NCBI GenBank assembly: GCA_963742925.1
Contig: CAVUNV010000006.1
Span: forward strand, 214,547 to 278,546
Source of the DNA: PALSA-612 sp963742925
GTDB taxonomy: Bacteria > Actinomycetota > Thermoleophilia > Gaiellales > Gaiellaceae
Direction of reading: 5' to 3'
Length of the DNA: 64,000 bases
Position 1 is the first letter of the stretch. Every line of letters begins with the position of its first letter. The position numbers and the translations under genes are program-made. Shown here piece by piece: positions 51,653 to 60,717 of this stretch. The notes under the pieces are model-generated. The model was given only the letters and a program-made list of their open reading frames with translations, had not been told where the DNA came from and did not search any database.

Positions 51653-52054
51653 CTACTTGAGCGGGTTCGTGCCCGCCATCCAGATGATGACGCGGGTGAA
51701 CTTGCCCTCGGCGTCGACGTCGAAGAAGTTGCAGTTGTGCATGTCGTTCTTCGTCCCGTCCTTCAGCTCGCCGATGTAGCTCTGCTCGGTCGCGACCTTT
51801 CCCGCCTCCGGCTCGACCACGATGTTCTTGATCTCGTGGAAGATCGAGACGGAGAAGTCGCAGAAGTCGGTGAACATCCGCCTGATCTCGTCCGCGCCGC
51901 TGAACACGGCGTGGTCGGTCTGCACGGTCAGCACGGCGTCGTCGGCGAAGTGCGACAGGATCGCGTCGACGTCCTGCTTGTCGACGGCCTTGAAGTAGCT
52001 GTCCGGGAGGGCTGCGAGCTGCTCCCTCGTGAGCGGTGCGGTCTGCGTGGCCAC
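51653..52054 (-). CDS. SnoaL/NTF2-like protein
   Basis: 133 aa cone-shaped NTF2-fold protein: LPDSYFKAVDKQDVDAILSH, FADDAVLTVQTDHAVFSGAD and EIRRMFTDFCDF, then FDVDAEGKFTRVIIWMAG. Such proteins are isomerases, hydrolases or ligand binders; the substrate is unknown. GTG start with a strong AAGGAGG. Confidence 0.75.
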   Translation of the reverse strand: MATQTAPLTREQLAALPDSYFKAVDKQDVDAILSHFADDAVLTVQTDHAVFSGADEIRRMFTDFCDFSVSIFHEIKNIVVEPEAGKVATEQSYIGELKDGTKNDMHNCNFFDVDAEGKFTRVIIWMAGTNPLK

Positions 52055-52088
52055 GAGCGCCTCCTTACGAGATTCGGGTGCCGTCAGT

Positions 52089-52961
52089 CTAACGCGGCTC
52101 CGTCGGCGGCCCGCTCCCGGGCCGCGGGATTCCGCGCCCGGCGAGCCGGTCCCAGGCGCGGTCGGTCAGCAGCGAATGGAGCGCCAGGAACAGGGTCGCG
52201 CTGGGCGTCACCCGGTAGCGCGTCCGCGGCCGTCGAGCGGAGATCGCCTTCTCGATCACCTTCGCCACCGAGCCGGGGTCTCCGCCGAGCCGGCCGAACG
52301 GCCCCTCGTACGCGCTGACGGTCCTCTCGGCGACCGCCCGGTTGTAGGCCGCGTACGGCCCCTCACGGGCGGCGACACCGCCCGCCGCCGTCTCGCCGAA
52401 GCGGGTGCGGATCAGCCCCGGCTCGATCACGATCACGTCGACCCCGAAGCCGCCGACCTCGTACCGGAGCACGTCCGACAGCGCCTCGAGCGCCCACTTG
52501 GTCGCGTGGTAGTAGCCGCCGCCCGGGAAGGTCAGCCGCCCTCCCATCGAGCTGACGTTCACGATCTTGCCGGCGCCCCGGCGGCGCATCCCCGGCAGGA
52601 CGAGCTGGGTCAGCCGGACGAGGCCGAAGACGTTCGTCTCGAACTGCCGCCGCACCTCCTCCGGCGACGCCGTCTCGATCGCCCCCGAGAGCGAGTACCC
52701 GGCGTTGTTCACGAGCACGCCGACGGCACCCTCGGCCTCCTCGACCGCCGCCACCGCCGAGCGCATCGACTCCTCGTCCGTGACGTCGAGCGGCAGGGTG
52801 CGACAGCCGCTCGCCTCGAGGCCGGCGATCGAGCTCACCCGGCGCGCGGTCGCGTACACCGTCCAGCCGCCGGCTGCGAGCCGCTCGGCGGTCGAGCGCC
52901 CGATCCCCGACGAGCACCCCGTGACGAGAACGACCTGCGAGCGCCTCTGCTCCTCCGCCAT
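52089..52961 (-). CDS. Short-chain dehydrogenase/reductase
   Basis: 290 aa classical SDR. Cofactor motif VLVTGCSSGIGRSTAERLA, structural NNAG in VLVNNAGYSLSGAIE, catalytic Ser in VNVSSMGGRL and the YHATK pair in GGYYHATKWALEALSDVLRY. The Arg after the Gly motif region (ATARRVSS) suggests NADP(H). ATG start at 52961. Substrate unknown. Confidence 0.85.
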   Translation of the reverse strand: MAEEQRRSQVVLVTGCSSGIGRSTAERLAAGGWTVYATARRVSSIAGLEASGCRTLPLDVTDEESMRSAVAAVEEAEGAVGVLVNNAGYSLSGAIETASPEEVRRQFETNVFGLVRLTQLVLPGMRRRGAGKIVNVSSMGGRLTFPGGGYYHATKWALEALSDVLRYEVGGFGVDVIVIEPGLIRTRFGETAAGGVAAREGPYAAYNRAVAERTVSAYEGPFGRLGGDPGSVAKVIEKAISARRPRTRYRVTPSATLFLALHSLLTDRAWDRLAGRGIPRPGSGPPTEPR

Positions 52962-52998
52962 CCCGCGGATGATCACACGCGCCCCGCGGCGCCGCGCG

Positions 52999-54049
52999 CT
53001 ACCGGCCCGCCTGCAACCTGCGGTCGGCGAGCTCCTGCGCCGCCTGCCCGGTCGAGATGCCGTCACCCTCGCTGCGCTCGTAGATCTCCCGGAGCGTGTC
53101 GCCGATGCCCTCGAGTGCCCGGTCGACCTCGGGGTCGTCCCAGCCGAGCGATTCCCGGCCGACGTTGTGGAAGACGCCGCCGGCGTTGATCACGAAGTCG
53201 GGCGCGTAGAGGATGCCGCGGGCGCGCAGCCGCTCGGCGTCGGCGGGCTCGGCGAGCTGGTTGTTCGCTGCGCCGGCGACGATCCGGCAGCGGAGACCGG
53301 GGATCGTCGAGGCCGAGAGCGTGCCGCCCGTCGCACACGGGGCGTAGACGTCGCAGGCGGTCTCGAGGGCGTTCTCCGCGGGCACGACGCCTGCGCCCAG
53401 CTCGCCGGCGAGCCCGGCGGCGCGATCGGCGTCGACGTCGGAGACGGCCAGGTCGGGCTCCCGCCTCGGCGAGCAGCCCCGCGAGCCTCCCGCCCACGCT
53501 GCCGACACCCTGGACGAGCACGGTCCTCCCCTCGAGCGACGGTGAGCCGTACGCGTGGGCGACGCTCGCGCGGATGCCGTGGAAGACGCCGCGGGCCGTG
53601 AACGGCCCCGGCTCGCCGGAGCCGGCGCTTCTCCCGAAGACGTGCGGGCACGTCTCCGCGATCACGTCGAGGTCGGCCGGCGTCGTGTTCATGTCGCAGC
53701 CGGTGAGGTAGTTGCCTCCGAGCGAGCACAGGAGATCGGCGTACCGGCGCAGCAGCGCGAGCCGTTCCTCGCCCGCCGGCAGCCGCGGCACGGCCAGCAC
53801 CGCCTTGCCGCCGCCGAACGGGAGCCCCGCGACCGCGAACTTGACGGTCATGCCCGCCGCGAGGCGCGTGCCGTCACGAAGCGCCTCCGCCGGCGTGCCG
53901 TAGACCTTCATCCGCGTACCGCCGCCGGCAGGTCCGAGCCGGCGTGAGTGGATGCAGACGAACATCCACGTGCCGGACTCCGCGTCGAAGCGGACGACCA
54001 CCTGCTCGCCGTCCCAGGCTCCGATCACCTGCTCGAGCTCTGTTGCCAC
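52999..54049 (-). pseudogene. Leu/Val/Phe-type amino acid dehydrogenase, one frame break
   Basis: About 350 aa. It deaminates branched-chain or aromatic amino acids with NAD. It shows LGPAGGGTRMKVYGTPAEAL, the catalytic Lys region MTVKFAVAGLPFGGGKAVLA, CDMNTTPADLDVIAETCPHV and the Rossmann motif LVQGVGSVGGRLAGLLAEAG. A one-base shift near 53475 follows. The second frame continues EPDLAVSDVDADRAAGLAGE, YAPCATGGTLSASTIPGLRC and PDFVINAGGVFHNVGRE to the end. GTG start at 54049 is assumed. Divergent from the MocR regulator. Confidence 0.8.
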
Positions 54050-54056
54050 TTCGCGC

Positions 54057-54104
54057 AGATTGGCATGGTCATCTTCTGGATTCCAGAGCCAATCTCCGGA
54101 TAAT
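54057..54104. promoter_or_regulatory. Operator/promoter between the dehydrogenase and MocR genes
   Basis: The 63-bp divergent gap holds the palindrome TCTGGATTCCAGA (54075-54087) and a flanking inverted pair AGATTGGC (54057-54064) / GCCAATCT (54088-54095). GATAAT (54099-54104) is a plausible -10 for the plus strand about 9 nt before the ATG, implying a leaderless MocR transcript with the palindrome over its -35. Binding by the MocR protein to control both genes is inferred. Confidence 0.45.
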
Positions 54105-54112
54105 GGACTCTG

Positions 54113-55540
54113 ATGCGCCAGCTGAGCGCCACCCACGTCCGCCGGCTCCTTCCCGACCTCCCGCCGGTCGGCCCCGCCTACCAGTCGCTTGCGGCGTCGC
54201 TGCGCGCCCTCGTCCTCGACGGCCGGCTCCCGCTCGGGACCCGCCTGCCGGCCGAGCGCGAGCTGGCCCGGGCCCTCGGAGTGAGCCGGACAACGACGAG
54301 CGCCGCCTACGGGCTGCTTCGGCGCGAGGGCTATCTCCGCAGCCGTCGCGGCGCCGGCTCGTTCGCGAGCTTCCCGTCCGACGTGTCGGTCGCCGATCCC
54401 TCCTGGCACGGAGGCGAGGCGGCGGGCGACCTGATCGATCTCAGCATCGCCGCCCCCGGCCCGCTCCGGGAGCCGTTCCTCGCCGCGGTCGCCGACGCGG
54501 TCGAGCAGCTTCCGCGCCACCTGACCGGCGACGGGTACCGGGTGCTGGGCCTTCCCGAGCTGCGCGACGCGGTGGCCGAGCACTACCGGCGCCGGGGGCT
54601 GCCCACGAGTGTCGACGAGGTGATGATCACGAGCGGCGCCCAGGGCGCGATCGCTCTCGCCGCCCAGGTCCTCCTCACCCCGGGCGCGAGCGTCCTCGTC
54701 GAGTCGCCCACGTACCCGAACGCCCTCGACTCCTTCCGGGCCGGCTCGGCGCGACTGGTCACCGTCCCGATCGACCACGGCTGGGACGAGGACCTGATCG
54801 AGGCGGGCTTCCGCCAGACGCTTCCCCGCCTCGCGTACTTCACGCCCGACTTCCAGAACCCGACCGGCCGGCTGATGCCGTCGGCCGCCCGAGCCGCGCT
54901 CGTTCGTTCGGCCGCCGCCGTCGACACGCTCGTGATCGCCGACGAGAGCTACCTGGGCCTGGCGCTCGAAGACGGCCTCGCCGACACCGAGCCCCTCGCC
55001 GTCCACGACCCGGAACGCGTCATCTCGATCGGCGGGCTCAGCAAGAGCGCCTGGGGCGGCCTGCGGATCGGGTGGCTTCGAGCCGCCCCCTCGCTCATCC
55101 AGCGGCTGGGCGCCGCCCGGCCGAGCCTCGACATCGCCAACCCCGTGCTCGAGCAGCTCGTGGCACTGCGACTGCTCGACGACCACGAGGAGCTGCTGAG
55201 CGAGAGGCGGCGCCGGCTCGCCGCCCAGCTCGAGGTGCTGACGACGACCCTGGCCGAGGAGCTGCCGGCCTGGAGGTTCTCCCGGCCGCAGGGCGGCCTC
55301 TCCCTCTGGATCGCGATCGACCGGTCGAGCACGTCGCTGATGGGCGCGGCCGCGCGCGCCGGCGTGCGGATCGTCCCCGGGCCCCGCTTCGGGATCGGCG
55401 GGACGCTCGAGCGCTTCCTCCGCGTCCCGTTCGTGCTGCCGCCCGCGCGACTGCGGGAAGCGGTCGCCCGGCTCGTGCAGGCCGCCGAGGAAGTGCCGCG
55501 CTTCGCCGACGCGGGCGGAGAGGTCAGCTACGTGGTCTGA
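54113..55540 (+). CDS. MocR-type GntR/aminotransferase regulator
   Basis: 475 aa. The N-terminal GntR winged helix (residues ~22-85) includes LRALVLDGRLPLGTRLPAER and ELARALGVSRTTTSAAYGLL. A fold-type I aminotransferase domain follows, with the PLP-binding Lys in SIGGLSKSAWGGLRIGWLRA and FQNPTGRLMPSAAR. MocR proteins sense PLP or amino-acid-derived ligands. The divergent amino acid dehydrogenase is the likely target. Confidence 0.87.
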   Translation: MRQLSATHVRRLLPDLPPVGPAYQSLAASLRALVLDGRLPLGTRLPAERELARALGVSRTTTSAAYGLLRREGYLRSRRGAGSFASFPSDVSVADPSWHGGEAAGDLIDLSIAAPGPLREPFLAAVADAVEQLPRHLTGDGYRVLGLPELRDAVAEHYRRRGLPTSVDEVMITSGAQGAIALAAQVLLTPGASVLVESPTYPNALDSFRAGSARLVTVPIDHGWDEDLIEAGFRQTLPRLAYFTPDFQNPTGRLMPSAARAALVRSAAAVDTLVIADESYLGLALEDGLADTEPLAVHDPERVISIGGLSKSAWGGLRIGWLRAAPSLIQRLGAARPSLDIANPVLEQLVALRLLDDHEELLSERRRRLAAQLEVLTTTLAEELPAWRFSRPQGGLSLWIAIDRSSTSLMGAAARAGVRIVPGPRFGIGGTLERFLRVPFVLPPARLREAVARLVQAAEEVPRFADAGGEVSYVV

Positions 55541-55800
55541 CGACGTTCGGCTCCTGCGCCACAGGAATTCACACTTTCGGCACAGTCGCGTTTCACACGC
55601 GACACAGATTTCCGGCTACGCTCAAAACCGGGGGGCCAGGGCCGAAGGCCCCGGGGGGAAACCAATAGAGCAGGGCGCCGAGAGTTGTCGCGGGCCTAGG
55701 TTGCACCCGCGGCAACGTCTCCGAAGAGGCGGAGCCGGAGGCTCCGTCCGAGGAGAAGGCCCCGGGGGAAATCAATAGAGCGCAGCGCCGCGCAGCAGGG
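55541..55800. repeat. Structured convergent intergenic region with a duplicated ~36-nt element
   Basis: No gene. Two near-identical copies of gaaggccccgggggg-aaa followed by (c/t)caatagagc and a gcgccg end lie at 55644-55680 and 55755-55790, 111 nt apart. Other stems are GTCGCGT-TTCAC-ACGCGAC (55585-55603), GGGCC-GAA-GGCCC (55639-55651) and a nested TCTCC...GGAGCC-GGA-GGCTCC...GGAGA structure around 55718-55756. The MocR gene and the GGDEF-EAL gene both end into this region, so it could be a terminator/REP-like element or an independent structured RNA. Confidence 0.55.
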
Positions 55801-57795
55801 TCAGGCGGAGAGGCGCTGCTCGAGCGCGGCGACGCGGAGCAGGTTGATCTCGGTCATCCAGGGAGCCACCTCGCTCTCCGCGATCGGAGCCGAGAAGTAG
55901 AACCCCTGGGCCGCGTCGCAATGAAGCCCGGCGAGCACGCTGCTGATGTGCTCGGTCGCCACGCCCTCGGCGACCACCTCGAGGCCGAGGTTGTGAGCCA
56001 GGTCGATCGTCGAGCGCACGATCGCTGCGCTGTCGTCGTCGGCCATCATGCTCATCACGAACGACTTGTCGATCTTGAGCACGTCCAGCGGCAGCCGCTT
56101 GAGATAGCCCAGCGACGAATAGCCGCTGCCGAAGTCGTCGATCGCGAGCCGCACGCCGAGGTCCTTGAGCCGTCCCAGGATCGTCCTGGTGCGCACCGGG
56201 TCGCTCAGGATGATGTTCTCGGTGATCTCGAGCTCGAGCCGGCCCGGCTCGATTCCGGTCTCGTTCAGCAGCAGCCTGACCTCGTCGGGGAGGTGGAGGT
56301 CGAGAAGGTCGCGACCCGACAGGTTGACCGCGACGCCGGTGTCGAGGCCGAGCGCCTGCCACCTGGCACAGCTCCGCACAGCTTCCCGCATGACGTACCT
56401 GGTGAGCGGCTTGACGAGCCCCGTGTGCTCGGCGAACGGGAGGAAGCGCTCCGGCCCGAGCAGCCCCTGCTCGGGGTGCTGCCAGCGGACGAGCGCCTCG
56501 AACCCGACCACCTCGGAGGTCCTCAGGCTGATCTTCGGCTGATAGTGGAGCACGAGCTCGCCCTGCTCGATCGCGCGGCGCAGCTCGCCGAGCAGCTTGA
56601 GCCGGTCGGGCGAGTAGACGTCGCGCTCGGGTGAGTAGATGCCGGCCCCGGAGTGGGCTTCCTTGCTCTGGTACATGGCCACGTCCGCGTGGCGGAGCAG
56701 CGTGTCGATGTCGGCCCCGTGCTCCGGAAAGATCGCGATGCCGATGCTCGCCTCCACCTCCAGCGTCAGCCCGCGCAATGTGAACGGCCACTCGACGGCC
56801 TGCCGGAGCTTGCGCGCGACGACCAGGGCGTCGTCGGCGTCGTCGAGCCCCGATGCGAGCACGGCGAACTCGTCACCGCCGAGCCGGGCGACGCTGTCGC
56901 CGGCACGCAGGCTGTGCGCGAGCCGCTGGCCGACCTCGCGGAGCAGGATGTCGCCGCTCTCGTGGCCGAGCGTGTCGTTGACCTCCTTGAACCGGTCGAG
57001 GTCGAGGAACATGACCGCCACCTCGCCGGGGTTTCGACGAGCGCCGTGGAGCGCCTGTTCGAGGCGGTCGCGGAAGAGGACGCGGTTCGGGAGCCCCGTC
57101 AGGCTGTCGTGCATCGCCTGGTGCTCGATCTCCTCGACCTGCCGGCGCAGGCGCCTCGTGACGCGGCGCAGCAGCGGGAACAGCGAGATGTAGAGGACGA
57201 ACAGCACCACGCAGAGCACTGCTGCGACGGGCCAGAGCGAGGATGCGGCCGCTGAGGCCACCGGTCCGTAGTCCTGGTAGATCTCCATGACGCCGACCCG
57301 CTTGCCCCTGAGATAGACGGGCGCGTACGTCTCGAGCGCTTTCGTGTTCGGCCCTCTGCCACCCTCGTCGTTCAGATGCGAGACATCCGTCGCCGCCTGC
57401 CCGGTGCGGAACACGTTCTCGACCGTCTGCTCGCCCGGTCGCGTCCCGATCAGATCGTGGGCGTTCGAGTACGTGACGTGGCCGTCCCGCCGATAGAGCT
57501 TGACGCGCAGCGCGCCGTCGACGAGCACCTCGGTCGAGAACAGGCGATCGAGGATGGCCCGCCGCCGGCCGGTGATCGGTCGCTCGAAGTCGGCCCGGTG
57601 GAGCCGGTCGCGGACGATCGTGCGTGCCACAAAGCTCGTGTGCATGCTGGCGTTCGCCTCGGCACGGTCGAGTGCGTACCGGTTCGTGTAGGCGATCATC
57701 ACAGCGCCGGCTACGAGCAGGGCGATCGCCGACGAGACGAGCACGCGCAGCATCAGCCGGGGCGGTCTGGACGTATCCGAGCGCGCGGAACTCAC
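55801..57795 (-). CDS. Membrane GGDEF-EAL c-di-GMP enzyme
   Basis: 664 aa. Two membrane helices (about residues 15-37 and 185-207) enclose an extracytoplasmic sensor domain (CACHE-like, with TYSNAHDLIGTRPGEQTVEN). The GGDEF domain has intact ARLGGDEFAVL, and the EAL domain has GFEALVRWQHPEQGLL. NLSGRDLLD, EITENI, AIDDFGSGYSSL, KIDKSF and VVAEGV are also present, so both cyclase and phosphodiesterase motifs look active. A second c-di-GMP gene lies at 19905. Confidence 0.92.
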   Translation of the reverse strand: MSSARSDTSRPPRLMLRVLVSSAIALLVAGAVMIAYTNRYALDRAEANASMHTSFVARTIVRDRLHRADFERPITGRRRAILDRLFSTEVLVDGALRVKLYRRDGHVTYSNAHDLIGTRPGEQTVENVFRTGQAATDVSHLNDEGGRGPNTKALETYAPVYLRGKRVGVMEIYQDYGPVASAAASSLWPVAAVLCVVLFVLYISLFPLLRRVTRRLRRQVEEIEHQAMHDSLTGLPNRVLFRDRLEQALHGARRNPGEVAVMFLDLDRFKEVNDTLGHESGDILLREVGQRLAHSLRAGDSVARLGGDEFAVLASGLDDADDALVVARKLRQAVEWPFTLRGLTLEVEASIGIAIFPEHGADIDTLLRHADVAMYQSKEAHSGAGIYSPERDVYSPDRLKLLGELRRAIEQGELVLHYQPKISLRTSEVVGFEALVRWQHPEQGLLGPERFLPFAEHTGLVKPLTRYVMREAVRSCARWQALGLDTGVAVNLSGRDLLDLHLPDEVRLLLNETGIEPGRLELEITENIILSDPVRTRTILGRLKDLGVRLAIDDFGSGYSSLGYLKRLPLDVLKIDKSFVMSMMADDDSAAIVRSTIDLAHNLGLEVVAEGVATEHISSVLAGLHCDAAQGFYFSAPIAESEVAPWMTEINLLRVAALEQRLSA

Positions 57796-57840
57796 CGCAT
57801 CTAGTTGTCGGCATCGCGGCGTCCGCGCTTTACAAACGGC

Positions 57841-57869
57841 GAGGGGGCCGCCTTGCGGGCAGCCCCCTC
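57841..57869 (-). terminator. Hairpin after the DUF1996 gene
   Basis: GAGGGGGC and GCCCCCTC form a perfect 8-bp stem (13-nt loop that can extend) between the DUF1996 stop at 57897 and the GGDEF-EAL start at 57795. The minus-strand sequence after it contains only a short T-rich patch. Confidence 0.5.
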
Positions 57870-57896
57870 CTCACCTCCCAGTGTCCCCTTTGAGCT

Positions 57897-58754
57897 TCAG
57901 AGCCTGCCGCAGTGGCGCAACCCGTTCAGGCAGAAGTTGACGAGCTGTGTCAGCCGTCCCTGATTCCACGCGTTGAAGAAGTCCGCGTGGGCCGAGTAGA
58001 CGCCGCCCGAAGCCAGCGCGAACTCATGCGCGCCGGAGACCGGGTAGCGGTAGATCAGGTTGATCACCGGCACAGCCACGGGGTGGTCGGCCGGGCAGGC
58101 TCCCGCAGCCGGGTAGGCCATGTGGCTCTTGTGGTCGGCGCTGTCCAGGTTCTTGCCGTCCCAGCAACTCGGGAAGTTGACGTGGAGCCGCAACTCCTGG
58201 CCGCGACCGGCCGGGCAGACGGGCGGCGCGTCCGAGGGCGGAATGCCGCTCTCGACGCCGCAGTTCCAGAAGGTGATGCGCTTGTCCTGCGGCGTTGTCG
58301 CCTTCGAGTCGCCGGCGATCATCTTCAGGCCGGACGGGAAGGCGTGAACCCGGGCCGTCGTGTTGCGCCGGTAGTAGATCTGTGCGCCGAGCGGCTTGAC
58401 CGGCTGACCGTCGACGATCAGCGTCGGCATCCAGTATGCGGCGGTGTCCGCCGGCCGCAGACAGGTCGTGCCCGCAGCCTGCAGCGAGGCGAGCGTCGAG
58501 TTCGCGTCCGTCGACGTGTTGCCGACGAAGGTGTGGTCGTGGGACTTTCCGGGCTGGCCGGGATAGACGATCGGATCGTCCATCAGGAAGTGGCTGAACT
58601 TGCAGGCGCTGACGAAGTTGACGCCTGCGAACCGGCTGGCCCCCTTCCCGTTGGACGTCGCCGGACCGGCGGCGAACGCGGCCGAGACCGCAATCGCCGC
58701 CGAGACCGCAAGCCCAGCGGTCCCGAGTGCGGCGAGTCGTGTCCTTCTCCTCAT
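57897..58754 (-). CDS. Secreted DUF1996-domain protein
   Basis: 285 aa from ATG 58754 with GGAAGGAG upstream. Signal peptide RLAALGTAGLAVSAAIAVSA ending AFA. The mature protein starts near GPATSNGKG. DUF1996 features are DDPIVYPGQPGKSHDHTFVG, AAYWMPTLIVDGQPVKP, the paired Cys of FWNCGVESG and FPSCWDGKNLDSADHKSHMA, and VPVINLIYRYPV. The family is extracellular with unknown function. Confidence 0.85.
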   Translation of the reverse strand: MRRRTRLAALGTAGLAVSAAIAVSAAFAAGPATSNGKGASRFAGVNFVSACKFSHFLMDDPIVYPGQPGKSHDHTFVGNTSTDANSTLASLQAAGTTCLRPADTAAYWMPTLIVDGQPVKPLGAQIYYRRNTTARVHAFPSGLKMIAGDSKATTPQDKRITFWNCGVESGIPPSDAPPVCPAGRGQELRLHVNFPSCWDGKNLDSADHKSHMAYPAAGACPADHPVAVPVINLIYRYPVSGAHEFALASGGVYSAHADFFNAWNQGRLTQLVNFCLNGLRHCGRL

Positions 58755-58848
58755 TTCGAGCTCCTTCCTCCGTTGATGCGCGGAGGATCGGCTGCGAACC
58801 GCAGGCCCCGGCAAGCCGGCTGTAAGGAGTCTGTGAAGTCGCCGTGAA

Positions 58849-59946
58849 TTACTGAATGCAGTCTTTGAGGCCCTGAGCCTCGGGGAGCGACTCCAGCTTC
58901 TTCAGCGTGTTGTTCTCGATCTGGCGGATGCGCTCACGGGTGACGCCGAACGCGCGGCCGACCTCCTCGAGCGTGCACGGCGGCTCCCCGTTCAGCCCGA
59001 AGCGCAGCTCGATCACCTTGCGCTCGCGGTCCGGCAGCGAGCCGAGCGCGCGCTCGATGTCCTCGCGGCGCAGCGACAGCGTGGCCGAGTCGTACGGCGA
59101 CTCGGCGAGGTCGTCCTGGACGAAGTCGCCGAGCTCCGACTCCTCCTCCTCGCCGATCGGCTTCTCGAGCGAGATCGGGTGCTGGGCCATGCGCAGGATC
59201 TCGCGCACCTCCGCGGTGGTCAGGTCGAGCTCGGAGGCGATCTCGTCCGGCCGCGGCTCGCGCCCGAGGCGCTGGACGAGCTGCCGCTCGATGTGGACGA
59301 CCTTGTTCAGCTTCTCGACCATGTGCACCGGGATGCGGATCGTCCGCGCCTTGTCGGCGATCGCGCGCGTGACCGCCTGCCGGATCCACCAGGTCGCGTA
59401 GGTGGAGAACTTGTAGCCCTTGCGGTAGTCGAACTTCTCGACGGCGCGGATCAGCCCGAGCGACCCCTCCTGGATCAGGTCGAGGAACGACAGACCTCGC
59501 CCGAGGTAGCTCTTCGCGATCGAGACGACGAGCCGGAGGTTGGCCTCGATCATCTGCCGCTTCGCCTCCATGTCGCCGCGCTCGATGCGCTTGGCGAGAT
59601 AGACCTCCTGGTCGGCGGTGAGGAGCGGCACCTTGCCGATCTCGCGCAGGTAGAGGCGGAGCGAGTCGAGCGACGGCTCGACCGAGAGATCGAGCTTCGG
59701 CGGTGCCTTGTCCTCCTCGACGAGCGGCTGCTCGTGCGGGGGATGCTTGTGCTGGTCGCCCTCGACGAGCTCGATGCCGTGGTCGATCAGATAGGTGTAG
59801 AAGTCCTCGACCTGCTCCTTGGTGAGATCGACCTCTTCGAGGCCCTGGACGATCTCGTCGTAGGTGAGAACTCCTTTGTCGATCCCATCCTGGACGAGCT
59901 TGTGAAGCTCCTCGATCTCGGGCAGTGAGATGTCGACGGTGAGCAC
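58849..59946 (-). CDS. rpoD: Principal RNA polymerase sigma factor (sigma-70)
   Basis: 365 aa. Region 1.1-like helices (residues ~5-60) precede an acidic linker. Region 1.2/2 includes DSLRLYLREIGKVPLLTADQ, FLDLIQEGSLGLIRAVEKFD and KFSTYATWWIRQAVTRAIAD, region 3 IRIPVHMVEKLNKV, and region 4.2 ends with GVTRERIRQIENNTLKKLES. It has no long non-conserved region. GTG start at 59946 with GGAGG four bases upstream; an upstream in-frame extension lacks homology. Confidence 0.94.
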   Translation of the reverse strand: MLTVDISLPEIEELHKLVQDGIDKGVLTYDEIVQGLEEVDLTKEQVEDFYTYLIDHGIELVEGDQHKHPPHEQPLVEEDKAPPKLDLSVEPSLDSLRLYLREIGKVPLLTADQEVYLAKRIERGDMEAKRQMIEANLRLVVSIAKSYLGRGLSFLDLIQEGSLGLIRAVEKFDYRKGYKFSTYATWWIRQAVTRAIADKARTIRIPVHMVEKLNKVVHIERQLVQRLGREPRPDEIASELDLTTAEVREILRMAQHPISLEKPIGEEEESELGDFVQDDLAESPYDSATLSLRREDIERALGSLPDRERKVIELRFGLNGEPPCTLEEVGRAFGVTRERIRQIENNTLKKLESLPEAQGLKDCIQ

Positions 59947-60431
59947 GTGACCTCCGCTTTCTTCGCGCTTGGCGGGACTACTACCGGGACCTACCTGGAA
60001 ACGCAAAGAGCCGGCCACGTCCGTTCCGGCTCACCTTTGGGGAGGCGGATACTACAACGGGACACGGCTTGTTGTGGAGTCGCGCCCGGGCATCCGGAAA
60101 AAGGGTACCGAGATGGGGCGGCGGCTCACCGGGCGCACCGGCACACCCACGCCCTGTCGCGCCCGCACCCCCACCCTTGTGGGTGGGGCCACACCCTCCA
60201 CCCACGAGGACAGCGTAACCCCGAACTCCGCGCAGGGGTGAAACGCGAGCGTGCCGATTTCGTAACTCTTCGTCCACAGCCTCTGGAACGTGAAGCGGCG
60301 GGCCGGAGCCCGCCGCTGAGATCCCCTGCGCGCCCGGAAACACTGCCGTTAGTCTCTCGGTCGGAGGAGGTCGTCCTCTGCATCGGCACCTCCGCTCACG
60401 GTCTTGAGACTCACTAGACTGTTTCTTGCTC
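59947..60431 (-). promoter_or_regulatory. 485-bp structured upstream region of the sigma gene
   Basis: No gene on either strand. A 9-bp stem GCGGCGGGC-CGGA-GCCCGCCGC lies at 60295-60316. Downstream on the minus strand two mutually exclusive stems share one strand. GTGGGTGG/CCACCCAC pairs 60079-plus-100 positions, i.e. 60179-60186 with 60198-60205. CCCCACCC/GGGTGGGG pairs 60169-60176 with 60181-60188. This alternative-fold layout is typical of attenuators. The sigma promoter should lie here, but I could not assign boxes with confidence. Confidence 0.45.
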
Positions 60432-60505
<74 letters not shown>

Positions 60506-60515
60506 TCTCGAAAAG

Positions 60516-60536
60516 CCCTGCAAGCAGGGTCTTTTT
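60516..60536 (+). terminator. Rho-independent terminator of tRNA-Asp
   Basis: CCCTGC-AA-GCAGGG is followed by TCTTTTT, 11 nt after the tRNA 3' end. This is the clearest intrinsic terminator in the window. The following ~180 bp to 60717 contain nothing recognisable. Confidence 0.85.
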
Positions 60537-60717
60537 CCTTCAAAGGCGTTACGTCGCTCCGAGATCCGGGGGCGCTCCCGCACTCTCACCAAGCTGACCG
60601 CGCTTCCGGCGGCGGCGCGAATCCGCTCCCGGCCCCGGCCGCCATCCGGGCACACGCCGACCCGGACTGCCGCGGTCTACCGAGCCTTCCTAGCCGGTGA
60701 TGACTGCTGACCGCCGG

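Noticed and set aside
53063..55186. A 707-codon minus-strand frame extending the amino acid dehydrogenase far upstream
   Set aside because: The upstream part is antisense to the MocR gene and has no homology-like motifs; the dehydrogenase begins near 54049.
55541..55800. c-di-GMP or c-di-AMP riboswitch next to the GGDEF-EAL gene
   Set aside because: The region is downstream of both neighbouring genes, and the conserved cores of the GEMM and ydaO classes were not found.
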